In this document: one piece after another, positions 1 to 7,994 of the stretch
How the letters are laid out: every line of letters starts with the position of its first letter
Numbering within the stretch: the first letter of the stretch is position 1
Assembly: GCA_023666975.1 (NCBI GenBank)
Contig: JAMPAW010000008.1
Span: forward strand, 22,134-57,257
Length of the DNA stretch: 35,124 nucleotides
Direction: 5' to 3'
Source of the DNA: Clostridium sp.
Lineage (GTDB): Bacteria > Bacillota_A > Clostridia > Lachnospirales > Lachnospiraceae
The notes under the pieces: generated by a model
What the model was told of the DNA's origin: nothing
The model's input: only the letters and a program-made list of their open reading frames with translations
Database searches by the model: none
Position numbers and translations under genes: made by a program

Positions 1-121
1 TCCTTTAGGACTGGTACAGAATGATGTTGCGGCTGGCGAATCTTTCGGTGAGTCTTTAGACTCCAGAGCCGGTAACAAGCCCTTATAGGGTGTGAGCAAA
101 CCACCGGCTAAGCCGGTGGTT
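1..121 (+). mobile_element. Probable right end of an IS200/IS605-type element (tnpB tail plus omega-RNA-like hairpin)
   Basis: Frame 2 is open from base 2 to a TAG at 86-88 and could be the C-terminal tail of a TnpB protein that begins outside the window. It is followed by a perfect 10-bp hairpin (arms 99-108 and 112-121, loop TAA) rich in CCACCGGC/GCCGGTGG. A G/C-rich hairpin just after tnpB is typical of IS605-family right ends and of the TnpB guide (omega) RNA that overlaps the gene end. The family call comes from this layout and the hairpin style, not from a recognised TnpB motif, because only about 28 residues are visible. The element could equally be another small structured repeat or a terminator. 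If it is an omega RNA, the bases just after the element end would act as guide. Confidence 0.45.
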
Positions 122-165
122 CTGATTGTTAGCTAAGGGTCTGTTGTACAGTGTGATATTATAAA

Positions 166-185
166 CTATATCTAATTAGATATAG
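166..185. promoter_or_regulatory. Perfect 20-bp palindrome, operator-like
   Basis: CTATATCTAA/TTAGATATAG reads identically on both strands with no spacer. It lies upstream of the candidate promoter at 201-229 for the surface-protein cluster. A perfect 20-bp palindrome is unusual by chance even in AT-rich DNA and could be a binding site for a dimeric regulator, or simply a cruciform-prone AT tract. No regulator is identified. Confidence 0.4.
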
Positions 186-200
186 ATGTTGAATTGTGTA

Positions 201-229
201 TTGAAAAAGACATTGAAGTGTGATAAACT
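201..229 (+). promoter_or_regulatory. Candidate sigma-A promoter for the surface-protein cluster
   Basis: TTGAAA (201-206) and TAAACT (224-229) are separated by 17 bp. The -35 fits well and the -10 is moderate. It would give a leader of about 160 bases before the start codon at 400. The surrounding DNA is AT-rich, so chance matches are likely. Confidence 0.4.
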
Positions 230-399
230 TAAGACTAGAATTTTGGTGTATCAGAAATATATCTGCTGTATAAGCTTTGCATATAGAAATCACTGATTAA
301 GTTAGGAGATAATAATTTTGCGCTTGTACAAAAAAGACTGATGCTATAGCTGTGAAGAGAAACGAAAATGCAAAGAGTAATATATTACAGGGGGATAAA

Positions 400-3000
400 A
401 TGAATAATTTTAAGAGAATTAAGAGAAACTTATGTATATGTGTGTTTATGTTTACATATCTGTTCTTTTCTGTTTGTGGCAAAGCGGAATATGTAGATTT
501 ATCCGATGATACTTTGCGAAAATATAGTATACATGATTTTTGTAACAGTGAGATGATGGCATTCATAAGATATAGGACTTTTTACTTTGATACAAACTTA
601 AGTTTGTTGAATTTTTTGGATGGAGAAACGTATTATATAACATATGACACTAATTCATATAAAGCAACCGGTCGTATCTTGGTTTTAGGTTTTGAGGGGG
701 ATTCAATTTCTTCAATGATTAAAGAAAGTGAAAACTTTTTTATTCAAAGAGCTTATTATGGTATGTATAGACCCAGTAATCTTAATTTTGTTTATATGAA
801 TCCGGAGGAAATGGAATTACCGGATTTAGATGACTACGATATGATAATCATTGAAGATAGCGTAGAAGACTGTTGTATTTCAGAAACTATGTTTTTTTAC
901 ATGATTCAAATGGTAAATGATAATAAATATTTTATTTATAATAAAAATATATTAAACCAATACCATTCTAAGGAGTCATATGACTTAAGTTATTCTTTTG
1001 AACCTTTTACGGGAGAACTGATTTTATATAATTGTGGAATATATGATGCGAAGTCAAAGGTAGCCGCAAAGGAGTCTTTTGAAAAGCTATTAAATAATCT
1101 ATATGATATTGATGCGCTAAATGGAGGGACATATCAATTTTCGGTAAGTGATGTTAAGAATATAGTTGTTATTGATGGTTCGAATATTGATTATATTGGA
1201 AGATATAATTTTTCTTGTTTTTCTAATCTTGAAAGTATAATTTTACCTGGAAAATGTACAAAAATTTATAATCATGCTTTTGAAGATTGTTCCTGTTTGT
1301 CTTCTTTTGATTTTTCAGATATTACCGAAGTTAGAGGATATGCTTTTTCAGGGTGCAAAAAATTATCAAGTTTGAATTTTTCAAATAAGTTAATAAGCAT
1401 TTCGGAATATGCGTTTAAAGGTGTAGGTGAAGAAAATCTAATAATACCGGGCAGTGTGAAAGAGATAGGAGATTATGCATTCGCTTCGAGCAGCGTGCAA
1501 ACTATAGAAATAGAGGATGGGGTTATACAAGTAGGAGCATTTGCGTTTGCATTTTGTAAGAACTTACAAATGATTGGGATTCCTAAAAGTATGGCTGTGC
1601 TAGGGGAATCCTCCTTTTCGTCTGCATTTGAAATAAAGGAAATTTTTATAGAATTGAATGAGCAAGGCTTGGAGTTGGGGAAAAAATGTTTTTCTGACTG
1701 TAATAAAATTTGTGATTTGTCTATTGTTTATGGGGAATTAGAGTCAGCAAGAAAACAGTTGTTTTCTATCTTTACAGACAATAATTGTGAACAGAATATG
1801 TCTAATTTAATGCAGTATACCAAAGATAGTAGTGCTATATTAAAATATGTAGGAGATGAAGTCAAAAGGTATACAATAACATTAGACCCAAATGGAGGAA
1901 GCATTTCAGGTGGTCAGGTAGTAATTGTAGAAGAAGGTTCTACATATCCAGAAATTCCTATCCCTATACATAGCAATGAAACTCTAATTTTCGATGGCTG
2001 GTTTACTGAAGAAGGAGTTGAGATAAAGGAAGGAAAAGAGGTAGATATTGTCGAGGATTGTATAGTGAAAGCAAGATGGTATTTTGCGGAAAGTTATACG
2101 GTGAGTTTTTATGATACAGTTATTGGAAAGGTGATAGAAACTGTAGAAGTTGAAAATGGTAAAAAATGGGATACATATTTGATTGAAGGGGCAGACAGTA
2201 GTATTTCCAATCACAGATATCAGTTTATGGGATGGTTTACGGAAGATGATATTAAAATAACAGGCGATACCAGGGTTAATTTGGACTCTGATATTACATT
2301 ATATTCAAGAAACTTTAATAGTTATAGTGCAACTAAATACAAAGTTCATTTCCCAGAATACGGAAAGTATTTTTATATAAGGCAAGGCGAAAAATATTCA
2401 AAATATAATATACCTACTCCAACTAAACAAGGAGATATTCTATTGGGATGGGGAGTTAATAAAAGGGTATCGGATAGGGATAGAATTGATCTTAAACATG
2501 ATATGTTTACATTTGGGAAGGATATTGACCTCTATGCAATATGGAAGTCGGATGATGAAAGAAGAAACACATCTACGAACAGTAAGCTTAGTATGATACC
2601 GTATTATTATTTGAATTCTAATAATACTGGTAAAATATATGATACACAAGTAAAAGAGTTTCGTGAGCTTAATATTACTATTTTCAATAAAAAAGATAGG
2701 AAAAATGCAGATTGGTTATTAAAACAATTATTGAAACAAGAACCGCGAAATGGAAAAGTAATACTCTTGTCAGATAGTTACAATATGCAATTGAAGAAAT
2801 ATAAAAAATATGGAATAATAAAGACTGGATGGGATCAGGAAACCTTTGAAAGAGCATTGACATTAATGTATTGTGAGCACTTTCAGTATTTAAAGATGAT
2901 ACAAACACCGCATTTTGAAACAGAGGAAGAATTCTATACTAATAAGCAGTGGAAAAAGCGCAAGAGGGTAGGATATAAATTTAAAGGTGGAAAACTTTGA
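400..3000 (+). CDS. Secreted leucine-rich-repeat (BspA-type) protein with InlB B-repeats
   Basis: An 866-residue surface or secreted protein. The start at 400 is preferred over an in-frame ATG at 352 because AGGGGG lies just upstream and a signal peptide follows directly (positively charged N terminus, hydrophobic CICVFMFTYLFFSVCG). A region of unknown fold (about 30-250) precedes about seven BspA/LRR_5 repeats (about 264-447, pattern F..C..L..I..P). Three InlB B-repeat (Listeria-Bacteroides) modules follow at about 490-720, each with a GW[FY]-type core. The C terminus (721-866) is basic and helical. Such proteins act in adhesion or cell-surface interactions; the role here is inferred. There is no LPxTG motif. 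The frame stops at TGA 2998-3000 inside CTT-TGA, overlapping the next frame, so the product may extend by +1 frameshifting. The gene is much more AT-rich than the trp genes, which suggests transfer or relaxed composition. Confidence 0.85.
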   Translation: MNNFKRIKRNLCICVFMFTYLFFSVCGKAEYVDLSDDTLRKYSIHDFCNSEMMAFIRYRTFYFDTNLSLLNFLDGETYYITYDTNSYKATGRILVLGFEGDSISSMIKESENFFIQRAYYGMYRPSNLNFVYMNPEEMELPDLDDYDMIIIEDSVEDCCISETMFFYMIQMVNDNKYFIYNKNILNQYHSKESYDLSYSFEPFTGELILYNCGIYDAKSKVAAKESFEKLLNNLYDIDALNGGTYQFSVSDVKNIVVIDGSNIDYIGRYNFSCFSNLESIILPGKCTKIYNHAFEDCSCLSSFDFSDITEVRGYAFSGCKKLSSLNFSNKLISISEYAFKGVGEENLIIPGSVKEIGDYAFASSSVQTIEIEDGVIQVGAFAFAFCKNLQMIGIPKSMAVLGESSFSSAFEIKEIFIELNEQGLELGKKCFSDCNKICDLSIVYGELESARKQLFSIFTDNNCEQNMSNLMQYTKDSSAILKYVGDEVKRYTITLDPNGGSISGGQVVIVEEGSTYPEIPIPIHSNETLIFDGWFTEEGVEIKEGKEVDIVEDCIVKARWYFAESYTVSFYDTVIGKVIETVEVENGKKWDTYLIEGADSSISNHRYQFMGWFTEDDIKITGDTRVNLDSDITLYSRNFNSYSATKYKVHFPEYGKYFYIRQGEKYSKYNIPTPTKQGDILLGWGVNKRVSDRDRIDLKHDMFTFGKDIDLYAIWKSDDERRNTSTNSKLSMIPYYYLNSNNTGKIYDTQVKEFRELNITIFNKKDRKNADWLLKQLLKQEPRNGKVILLSDSYNMQLKKYKKYGIIKTGWDQETFERALTLMYCEHFQYLKMIQTPHFETEEEFYTNKQWKKRKRVGYKFKGGKL

Positions 3001-3001
3001 G
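2985..3001 (+). promoter_or_regulatory. Putative programmed +1 frameshift site (prfB-like)
   Basis: The stretch reads A GGT GGA AAA CTT TGA G in the upstream frame. CTT-TGA is the slippery Leu codon plus stop used in prfB, where a Shine-Dalgarno-like AGGGGG lies three bases before CTT. Here AGGTGG lies four bases before CTT. Slippage gives CTT-(T)-GAG and enters the downstream transglutaminase frame. The resemblance is directly visible; its function is inferred. Confidence 0.5.
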
Positions 3002-3820
3002 TATAGACATTTGAAAGATGATTCTAATAATGTGGTCTATGTTATTTCTATAGATCAATTTAAAGAATATTATAAGCTGTGCTTATATGTAGAGAATGAA
3101 ATAGAAAAAATATGTAAAGGTTTTAATAACCGCACTACAATAACACAGGCTATAACGAAAGTAAACCAAGTGTTGTATAATAAATATAAATACGATAATG
3201 ATAAGAATATTTATGACTTATATTGGTTTTTCAAAACAGAGGATCATAGAGGAGTATGTGCATCCTATTCAAAATTTGCATTTGCTATTTTGGCGAGGTG
3301 TGGTTATATAGCATTACCTTGTGCAGATCGAGAGTACACACATAGCTTTAATAGAACGATTATTGATGGAAAAGTGTTATACTGTGATTTCTGTTGGACT
3401 AAAAAAAGTAATCCAACACAATATCTATATATGGATATAGATACGATGAATAGTATGGATCATCATCATAACCCTATTCCAGATGATTATGGAACCATTA
3501 TAACATTTTCGGACAATGTGAAATCTTTAGAGCAGGTAAATATTAAGAAACTTAGTAGTGGTAAGGGTAAAAAAATAAATTTAATGTTCTCTAAAATTCA
3601 ATATGCCTACAAATATGAAGTACAGTATAGTACTGATAAAAATTTTGAGAAGTATAAAGTTATATATACCAAAAAAAATAGAAAAACAATATCTAATTTA
3701 AAAAAAGGTAAAGTATATTATGTGAGAGTGAGAGCTTTGAAAAAGGTTAAGCGGGAACAACAAAAGATAACATATGCTGGTAAATGGTCAAAAACAAGAA
3801 CTGTTACAATTAAAGAGTAG
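2987..3820 (+). CDS. Transglutaminase-like protein with fibronectin-III-like tail (possibly the +1 frameshift extension of the preceding gene)
   Basis: The frame encodes 277 residues from a GTG at 2987. It contains a transglutaminase/protease-like core with the expected triad: Cys91 in RGVCASYS, His119 in THSFN and Asp134 in YCDFCW. A fibronectin-III-like module covers about 180-277, ending in KWSKTRTVTIK. The frame has no signal peptide, and no ribosome site is well placed before the GTG: AGGA is 13 bases away and GAGGG 18. Its neighbours are exported, so an independent cytoplasmic product would be odd. The preceding frame ends in AGGTGG-AAAA-CTT-TGA-G, and a +1 slip there reads straight into GAG (residue 5 here), giving a fused product of about 1139 residues. 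Alternatives are translational reinitiation or a true frameshift mutation. The enzymatic activity is inferred from motif spacing. Confidence 0.75.
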   Translation: MENFEYRHLKDDSNNVVYVISIDQFKEYYKLCLYVENEIEKICKGFNNRTTITQAITKVNQVLYNKYKYDNDKNIYDLYWFFKTEDHRGVCASYSKFAFAILARCGYIALPCADREYTHSFNRTIIDGKVLYCDFCWTKKSNPTQYLYMDIDTMNSMDHHHNPIPDDYGTIITFSDNVKSLEQVNIKKLSSGKGKKINLMFSKIQYAYKYEVQYSTDKNFEKYKVIYTKKNRKTISNLKKGKVYYVRVRALKKVKREQQKITYAGKWSKTRTVTIKE

Positions 3821-3830
3821 GAGGGTTGAC

Positions 3831-4532
3831 ATGGAAAGAATAAAAATTGCCGTATATATATTATTAAGCTTTATATGTGTTAGGATGTGTGAAAAACATA
3901 TAAATACAGTATCAGCATACAGTGATGACAATATTGTTACCATTACAGTTTATGAATCACCAATTTTAAAACCTACAAAAACAATTACTGTGGAGCGAGG
4001 AGGGACGATTAAATTATGGATACCTTCTAAAGAGGTGGCTGGTCTTGAAGGCAGTGATGAATGGACATTTATGGGATGGTATTTAGAAGATTTTGAAACA
4101 CAAGTAAGCGATGCTACTCGATTTTATGAGAATAGTTCTATTTATGCATCATGGGTACGTTTTCCAGAAGAACATCCATCAATAGAGGGAGGCTTGCCTG
4201 GATATGAGGAAGAACTAGATGAGACCTTTTTGCAAAGTTTGGGAGATTCAAAGCCAACTATAGTAAAGCTAAAAAATATTAAAGGAAAAAAGATTCAATT
4301 TCAAGTTAATAGTAAGGTGGAGATAGATGGATATGAGATACGTTTTGCAACAAATAAGAAATTTAAGAGAGTTCAGAAATCAATTGGTTTATGGGATGAA
4401 AAGAGAATAACGCTGAAAAACATGAAAAAGGGAAAAAGATATTATCTCAAAGTCAGAGGCTATAAAGTAAATGCACAAAAGAAGTATTATACAAAATGGT
4501 CAAAAAGAAAAAGTATCAAAATAAAGAGGTAG
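3831..4532 (+). CDS. Secreted InlB-B-repeat / fibronectin-III-like protein
   Basis: 233 residues. The start at 3831 follows GGAGGG with good spacing and opens a signal peptide (MERIKIAVYILLSFICV), with likely cleavage after VSA near residue 29. One InlB B-repeat spans about 35-105 (TFMGWYLE core). An acidic linker follows, and then a fibronectin-III-like module at about 145-233 ending in TKWSKRKSIKIK. That tail closely resembles the end of the preceding protein, so the two are likely related parts of one surface system. The gene lies 10 bp after the transglutaminase-like frame and 7 bp before the next gene, as in an operon. Function is unknown; binding or adhesion is the family expectation. 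Confidence 0.8.
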   Translation: MERIKIAVYILLSFICVRMCEKHINTVSAYSDDNIVTITVYESPILKPTKTITVERGGTIKLWIPSKEVAGLEGSDEWTFMGWYLEDFETQVSDATRFYENSSIYASWVRFPEEHPSIEGGLPGYEEELDETFLQSLGDSKPTIVKLKNIKGKKIQFQVNSKVEIDGYEIRFATNKKFKRVQKSIGLWDEKRITLKNMKKGKRYYLKVRGYKVNAQKKYYTKWSKRKSIKIKR

Positions 4533-4539
4533 ATACGGT

Positions 4540-5178
4540 ATGCAAAACGAAGAAAATTTACAGAAACCATTGGATGTGCAGGAGGAAAACAAAAATGCTA
4601 CTCGTAAGGAAGAACATATGTTCCGTGTAAGCAGACGGAGGATTATAGCCATTATAGGCATTATAGTAATTGGAATTGCAGGACTTTCAGCCCTTTTGTA
4701 TTTTGAGTTTGAAGAGTCAGGGAATGATTATCCGATTACGTTCATTTATTCGGATGATGAATACGGCGATGACCACCCGCCTGTGCTAAGCAAGATCCCC
4801 TTGGATATAGATACAGAAATTCAAACAATGGAATGTCAGGTTCCGGAAATAATAGAGGTAGAAAAGGGAAAAAAAGGTAAAATACGTTTTAAAGTTCACT
4901 GGAGCGATATTCGTCAAAGCGACGTGTATTATAAGTATGATTTTTGCGACTGGTATGAAATTGAGTATGCAGTGAATAAAGAATTTGAGGATGCAAAGGT
5001 AAAAGAGGTTAGGGAAACCTCAAAAATAAAGGCGGGCGAAAGATATATTACCTTGAGAGGACTGAAAGGGGATGAATTCTATATCCGGCTTAGAGGGTGT
5101 AAGGATTATAGTGATGATAGAAGCATAAAGGATATTCATTACACGCGATGGTCAGAGACATATGAAATGAAGCCATAG
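4540..5178 (+). CDS. Single-pass membrane protein with fibronectin-III-like extracellular domain
   Basis: 212 residues from an ATG preceded by AGAGGTAG. A hydrophilic N-terminal tail of about 30 residues ends in RVSRRR. One transmembrane helix follows (about 33-53, IIAIIGIIVIGIAGLSALLY), then an outside domain. This gives a type II topology (N-in). The outside region (about 100-212) resembles the fibronectin-III-like tails of the two upstream proteins (EIEYAVNKEF, FYIRLRG, TRWSETYE), so it is probably a membrane-anchored member of the same set. It is somewhat less AT-rich than its upstream neighbours. No catalytic motif is visible and function is unknown. Confidence 0.75.
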   Translation: MQNEENLQKPLDVQEENKNATRKEEHMFRVSRRRIIAIIGIIVIGIAGLSALLYFEFEESGNDYPITFIYSDDEYGDDHPPVLSKIPLDIDTEIQTMECQVPEIIEVEKGKKGKIRFKVHWSDIRQSDVYYKYDFCDWYEIEYAVNKEFEDAKVKEVRETSKIKAGERYITLRGLKGDEFYIRLRGCKDYSDDRSIKDIHYTRWSETYEMKP

Positions 5179-5243
5179 TCTTCAATTTGCTGGTGTTTAG
5201 TGGATAATGGAGTCATGATGCATATCATAATACAAAAAAGTAT

Positions 5244-5272
5244 TTGACAAATGATAGAGATGGTAATATAAT
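5244..5272 (+). promoter_or_regulatory. Sigma-A promoter of the trp operon
   Basis: A consensus TTGACA (5244-5249) and a consensus TATAAT (5267-5272) are separated by 17 bp. Transcription would start near 5279, at the beginning of the T-box leader. Confidence 0.9.
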
Positions 5273-5278
5273 TTATCC

Positions 5279-5590
5279 AGTAAAAAAACTGACATTATGT
5301 TCAGGTCAGTTATATTGTACTACGAAACCGATGAGTAAGAGGAGTATGCTATAGTAAAGCTTTACAGAGAGCTGTGGTGGTGAGATACAGTAGGTGGTCG
5401 ATAGTTGAATGGACTTACGAGGGTGGTTTGAAATGAGTAATCAGAGTAGATGCCAACGGGAACCCGTCCGTTATCAAAGGGGTGCATATGATTGTGTGTA
5501 GAGAGAGTGGGTGCATTGTTGCATCAATTTGGGTGGTACCGCAGAAGTATATTTCGCTTTTGTCCCTGTATGGGATGAGAGCTTTTTTAT
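5279..5590 (+). ncRNA. T-box riboswitch leader, predicted tRNA-Trp responsive
   Basis: The leader contains AGTA near 5342, an AGAGAG...GGTGGTGA pair typical of the Stem I apical loops (about 5370-5390), and the diagnostic T-box TGGTACCGCA at 5534-5543, which pairs with the uncharged tRNA acceptor end. A TGG in GAATGGA (5410-5412) is the best candidate Trp specifier codon, which fits the downstream genes; the specifier was placed by pattern, not by folding. A terminator follows at 5556-5588. The expected mechanism is read-through when tRNA-Trp is uncharged. Confidence 0.9.
5556..5589 (+). terminator. Intrinsic terminator of the T-box leader
   Basis: An 11-bp stem (GCTTTTGTCCC with GGGATGAGAGC, allowing G-U pairs) is followed directly by six Ts (5583-5588). 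It lies just after the T-box sequence, so it competes with the antiterminator that includes TGGTACCGCA. Confidence 0.85.
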
Positions 5591-5605
5591 TTTAGGAGGT
5601 GTGAT

Positions 5606-7063
5606 ATGTTTCCGAATTATGAAAGGGCAAAACAATTTGAAGAGGAATATAATATGATTCCGGTCTGCAAGGAAATATATGCAGATATTGTAACGCCGAT
5701 TACCTTATTGAGAAGACTGAAGGAAATCGACAGCAAATATTATCTGTTGGAGAGTGTGGAAGGTGGAAGGCAGTGGGGTCAATATTCCTTTTTGGGCGTA
5801 AATCCACTTTTGCAGATTAGCTGTAAAGACGGAATGGTAACGATGAAAAGTGGTGCAATGGTGACCACGGAGAAAAAAGACGCCATGGAGGCATTAAAAC
5901 AGCTTTTAGGGCAGTACCGCTCGCCAGCTATTGAAGGAATGCCCAGCTTTACCGGTGGTCTGGTTGGATACTTTTCTTATGAGATGATTGGATATGCAGA
6001 GCCAAAGCTGCACTTGAAACAAAGTGAGTTTGATGACTATAACCTGATGCTGTTTGATAAAGTGATTGCCTATGACCATATCAGGCAGAAAATCAGCGTG
6101 ATTGTCAATTACCGCAGCGAAACCGGAGAAAAAGGATATAATGCGGCTGTTCTCGAAATTGAGAAAATGATTCATCTGATTCAGGATACATCGCCATTGA
6201 AGGAGGAGGACGCAGATGAAAATATAGAGTTTACCTGTAATCTTTCAAAGGAAGAGTATTGCAGCATGGTGGAACAGACAAAGCATTATATAAGGGAGGG
6301 TGATATTTTCCAGGGGGTGATTTCCAGAAGGTTTGAGACCGAATATCACGGAAGTCTGATAAACACCTATCGGGTATTGCGTACCACCAATCCCTCACCG
6401 TATATGTATTTCATTGGTTGCGATAATGTGGAGATAGCAGGGACTTCACCGGAGACGATGGTGAAGTTAGTGAAGGGCAAGCTGACGACCTTTCCAGTGG
6501 CAGGAACCAGAAAGAGGGGGACAGCGAGGGAAGAAGACATGGAACTGGAATGGGAGCTTCTTGCTGACGAGAAGGAATGTTCGGAGCATAATATGCTGGT
6601 GGATTTGGCAAGAAATGATATTGGAAGAATTGCAGAGTTTGGAACCGTGAAGGTAGAAGAATATATGAAAATACATCGATTTTCAAAGGTCATGCATATT
6701 GCGTCCACAGTTACCGGACAATTGCGGGAGGATAAGGACGGCTGTGATACAATCTCGGCGCTGCTTCCGGCGGGAACCTTGTCCGGAGCTCCCAAGTTCA
6801 GAGCATGTGAAATTATAGACGAACTGGAGCCAGTGGCGCGGGGAATCTATGGAGGGGCAATTGGCTATCTGGATTTTTCAGGAAACTTAGATGTGTGCAT
6901 TGCTATCCGCACGGCCGTAAAAAAGGATAATAAGGTGTATGTGCAGGCGGGAGCTGGGATTGTGGCGGACAGTGTGCCGGAAAATGAGTATATGGAGTGT
7001 GAAAACAAGGCAGGAGCCGTTATTGAAGCGGTAAAACATGCGGCGGAGGTGAGTGGTTCATGA
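5606..7063 (+). CDS. trpE: Anthranilate synthase component I
   Basis: 485 residues, of normal length. It converts chorismate to anthranilate using ammonia delivered by TrpG, the first committed step of tryptophan synthesis in the cytoplasm. The start follows AGGAGGT with ideal spacing. LLES at 47-50 is the usual tryptophan feedback-binding motif. The chorismate-binding domain carries HNMLVDLARNDIGRI and PAGTLSGAPK. The gene follows the T-box leader and overlaps trpG by four bases (ATGA), which suggests translational coupling. The LLES motif favours TrpE over the related PabB, and the operon context settles it. Confidence 0.97.
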   Translation: MFPNYERAKQFEEEYNMIPVCKEIYADIVTPITLLRRLKEIDSKYYLLESVEGGRQWGQYSFLGVNPLLQISCKDGMVTMKSGAMVTTEKKDAMEALKQLLGQYRSPAIEGMPSFTGGLVGYFSYEMIGYAEPKLHLKQSEFDDYNLMLFDKVIAYDHIRQKISVIVNYRSETGEKGYNAAVLEIEKMIHLIQDTSPLKEEDADENIEFTCNLSKEEYCSMVEQTKHYIREGDIFQGVISRRFETEYHGSLINTYRVLRTTNPSPYMYFIGCDNVEIAGTSPETMVKLVKGKLTTFPVAGTRKRGTAREEDMELEWELLADEKECSEHNMLVDLARNDIGRIAEFGTVKVEEYMKIHRFSKVMHIASTVTGQLREDKDGCDTISALLPAGTLSGAPKFRACEIIDELEPVARGIYGGAIGYLDFSGNLDVCIAIRTAVKKDNKVYVQAGAGIVADSVPENEYMECENKAGAVIEAVKHAAEVSGS

Positions 7064-7671
7064 TTTTGCTTATTGATAATTATGACAGTTTTTCTTACAA
7101 TCTGGTACAGTTGATTGGCGGTATCCAAAAGGAGCGCTGCGAACAGGGTATGGCAGAGGAGGGAAAGGACAGCAATTACGGAATAAAAGTAGTCCGTAAT
7201 GATGAGATGACACTAAAAGAGATTGAGAAATTGAAACCGCAATATATCATTTTGTCACCGGGACCGGGAAGACCGGAGAATGCAGGAATTTGTGAGGAAG
7301 TGTTAAAAAATTACAGTGCACAGGTTAAAATTCTCGGTGTATGCCTTGGCCACCAGGCGATTTTTGAAGCCTTTGGAGGAACAGTTTCCTATGCAAAGCA
7401 ACTTATGCATGGTAAGCAGAGTGTGATTGATTTTGACGACGGAGAGCCGATTTTTAAGGCAATACCGCCTCGCATAAAGGTTGCCCGATATCATTCTCTG
7501 GCAGGAGATGGGCAAACCCTTCCGGACTGCCTGAAAGTAATTGCCAGGACGGAGGACGGTGAGATTATGGCAGTCAGACACAGGGAAAGGGAGATATACG
7601 GATTGCAGTTTCACCCGGAATCGGTACTTACGGAGTACGGCAGGGAAATACTGGAGAATTTTCTGACATGA
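7060..7671 (+). CDS. trpG: Anthranilate synthase component II (glutamine amidotransferase)
   Basis: 203 residues, class-I glutamine amidotransferase. It supplies ammonia to TrpE. The catalytic Cys95 lies in GVCLGHQA, and His185/Glu187 in FHPESV. About 20 extra charged residues near positions 22-41 make it slightly longer than typical TrpG. The start is inside the trpE stop (ATGA). The gene is not fused to trpD, unlike enterobacterial trpGD. After its stop the operon is interrupted by 323 bases holding a fold-back element. In many Firmicutes TrpG also serves PabB; whether it does here cannot be seen. Confidence 0.95.
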   Translation: MILLIDNYDSFSYNLVQLIGGIQKERCEQGMAEEGKDSNYGIKVVRNDEMTLKEIEKLKPQYIILSPGPGRPENAGICEEVLKNYSAQVKILGVCLGHQAIFEAFGGTVSYAKQLMHGKQSVIDFDDGEPIFKAIPPRIKVARYHSLAGDGQTLPDCLKVIARTEDGEIMAVRHREREIYGLQFHPESVLTEYGREILENFLT

Positions 7672-7703
7672 CAGAGTTTATCAGATTGGATATTAACAGG
7701 TAT

Positions 7704-7955
7704 TTGCGAAACTCAGGTTTTTCAAGGCAGCCGTTGTACAATATAGACAAATCGCAACTGGGCACGAGCCAAGGCATACCTTTCTACTAAGCTCGGCTAA
7801 GCCTCGCTAAGTATTCAGGCATTGCGCTATGTGTCGCTCGTAACGGTACATAAGGTGCTAAAATACAGCACCTAAGTACCGACGGCTCCCCAATACCCTG
7901 TTTGCGATATTGTCGATATTGCACAACTAGACTTTGAGAATCAGGAGTCTCGCAA
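7704..7955. repeat. Fold-back (MITE-like) element between trpG and trpD
   Basis: About 52-base imperfect inverted ends (7704-7755 and about 7902-7955) start TTGCGA and end TCGCAA. The inner part of each arm reads GTTGT-CAATAT-GACAA-ATCGCAA on the respective strand. Weaker pairing continues outward to about 7690 and 7969. The interior holds another hairpin (GGTACATAAGGTGCT with AGCACCTAAGTACC, about 7845-7880). No open frame of useful length is present. The transcript would fold into a long branched hairpin inside the trp mRNA. There is no U-tract, so it is probably not a simple terminator. No clear target duplication is seen. Confidence 0.8.
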
Positions 7956-7994
7956 TTACCTTAACATATTAAATGAAATAGGAGGATATGAGTG

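Noticed and set aside
352..399. Upstream in-frame ATG extension of the LRR gene
   Set aside because: The ATG at 400 has AGGGGG before it and starts the signal peptide; the extension would put 16 hydrophilic residues ahead of it.
3774..3830. Upstream extension of the InlB/fibronectin protein
   Set aside because: It overlaps the end of the transglutaminase frame; the ATG at 3831 has GGAGGG and a signal peptide.
7704..7955. Fold-back element read as a CRISPR array or a tRNA cluster
   Set aside because: It has only two inverted arms, no regular direct repeats or spacers, and no cloverleaf or anticodon arm.
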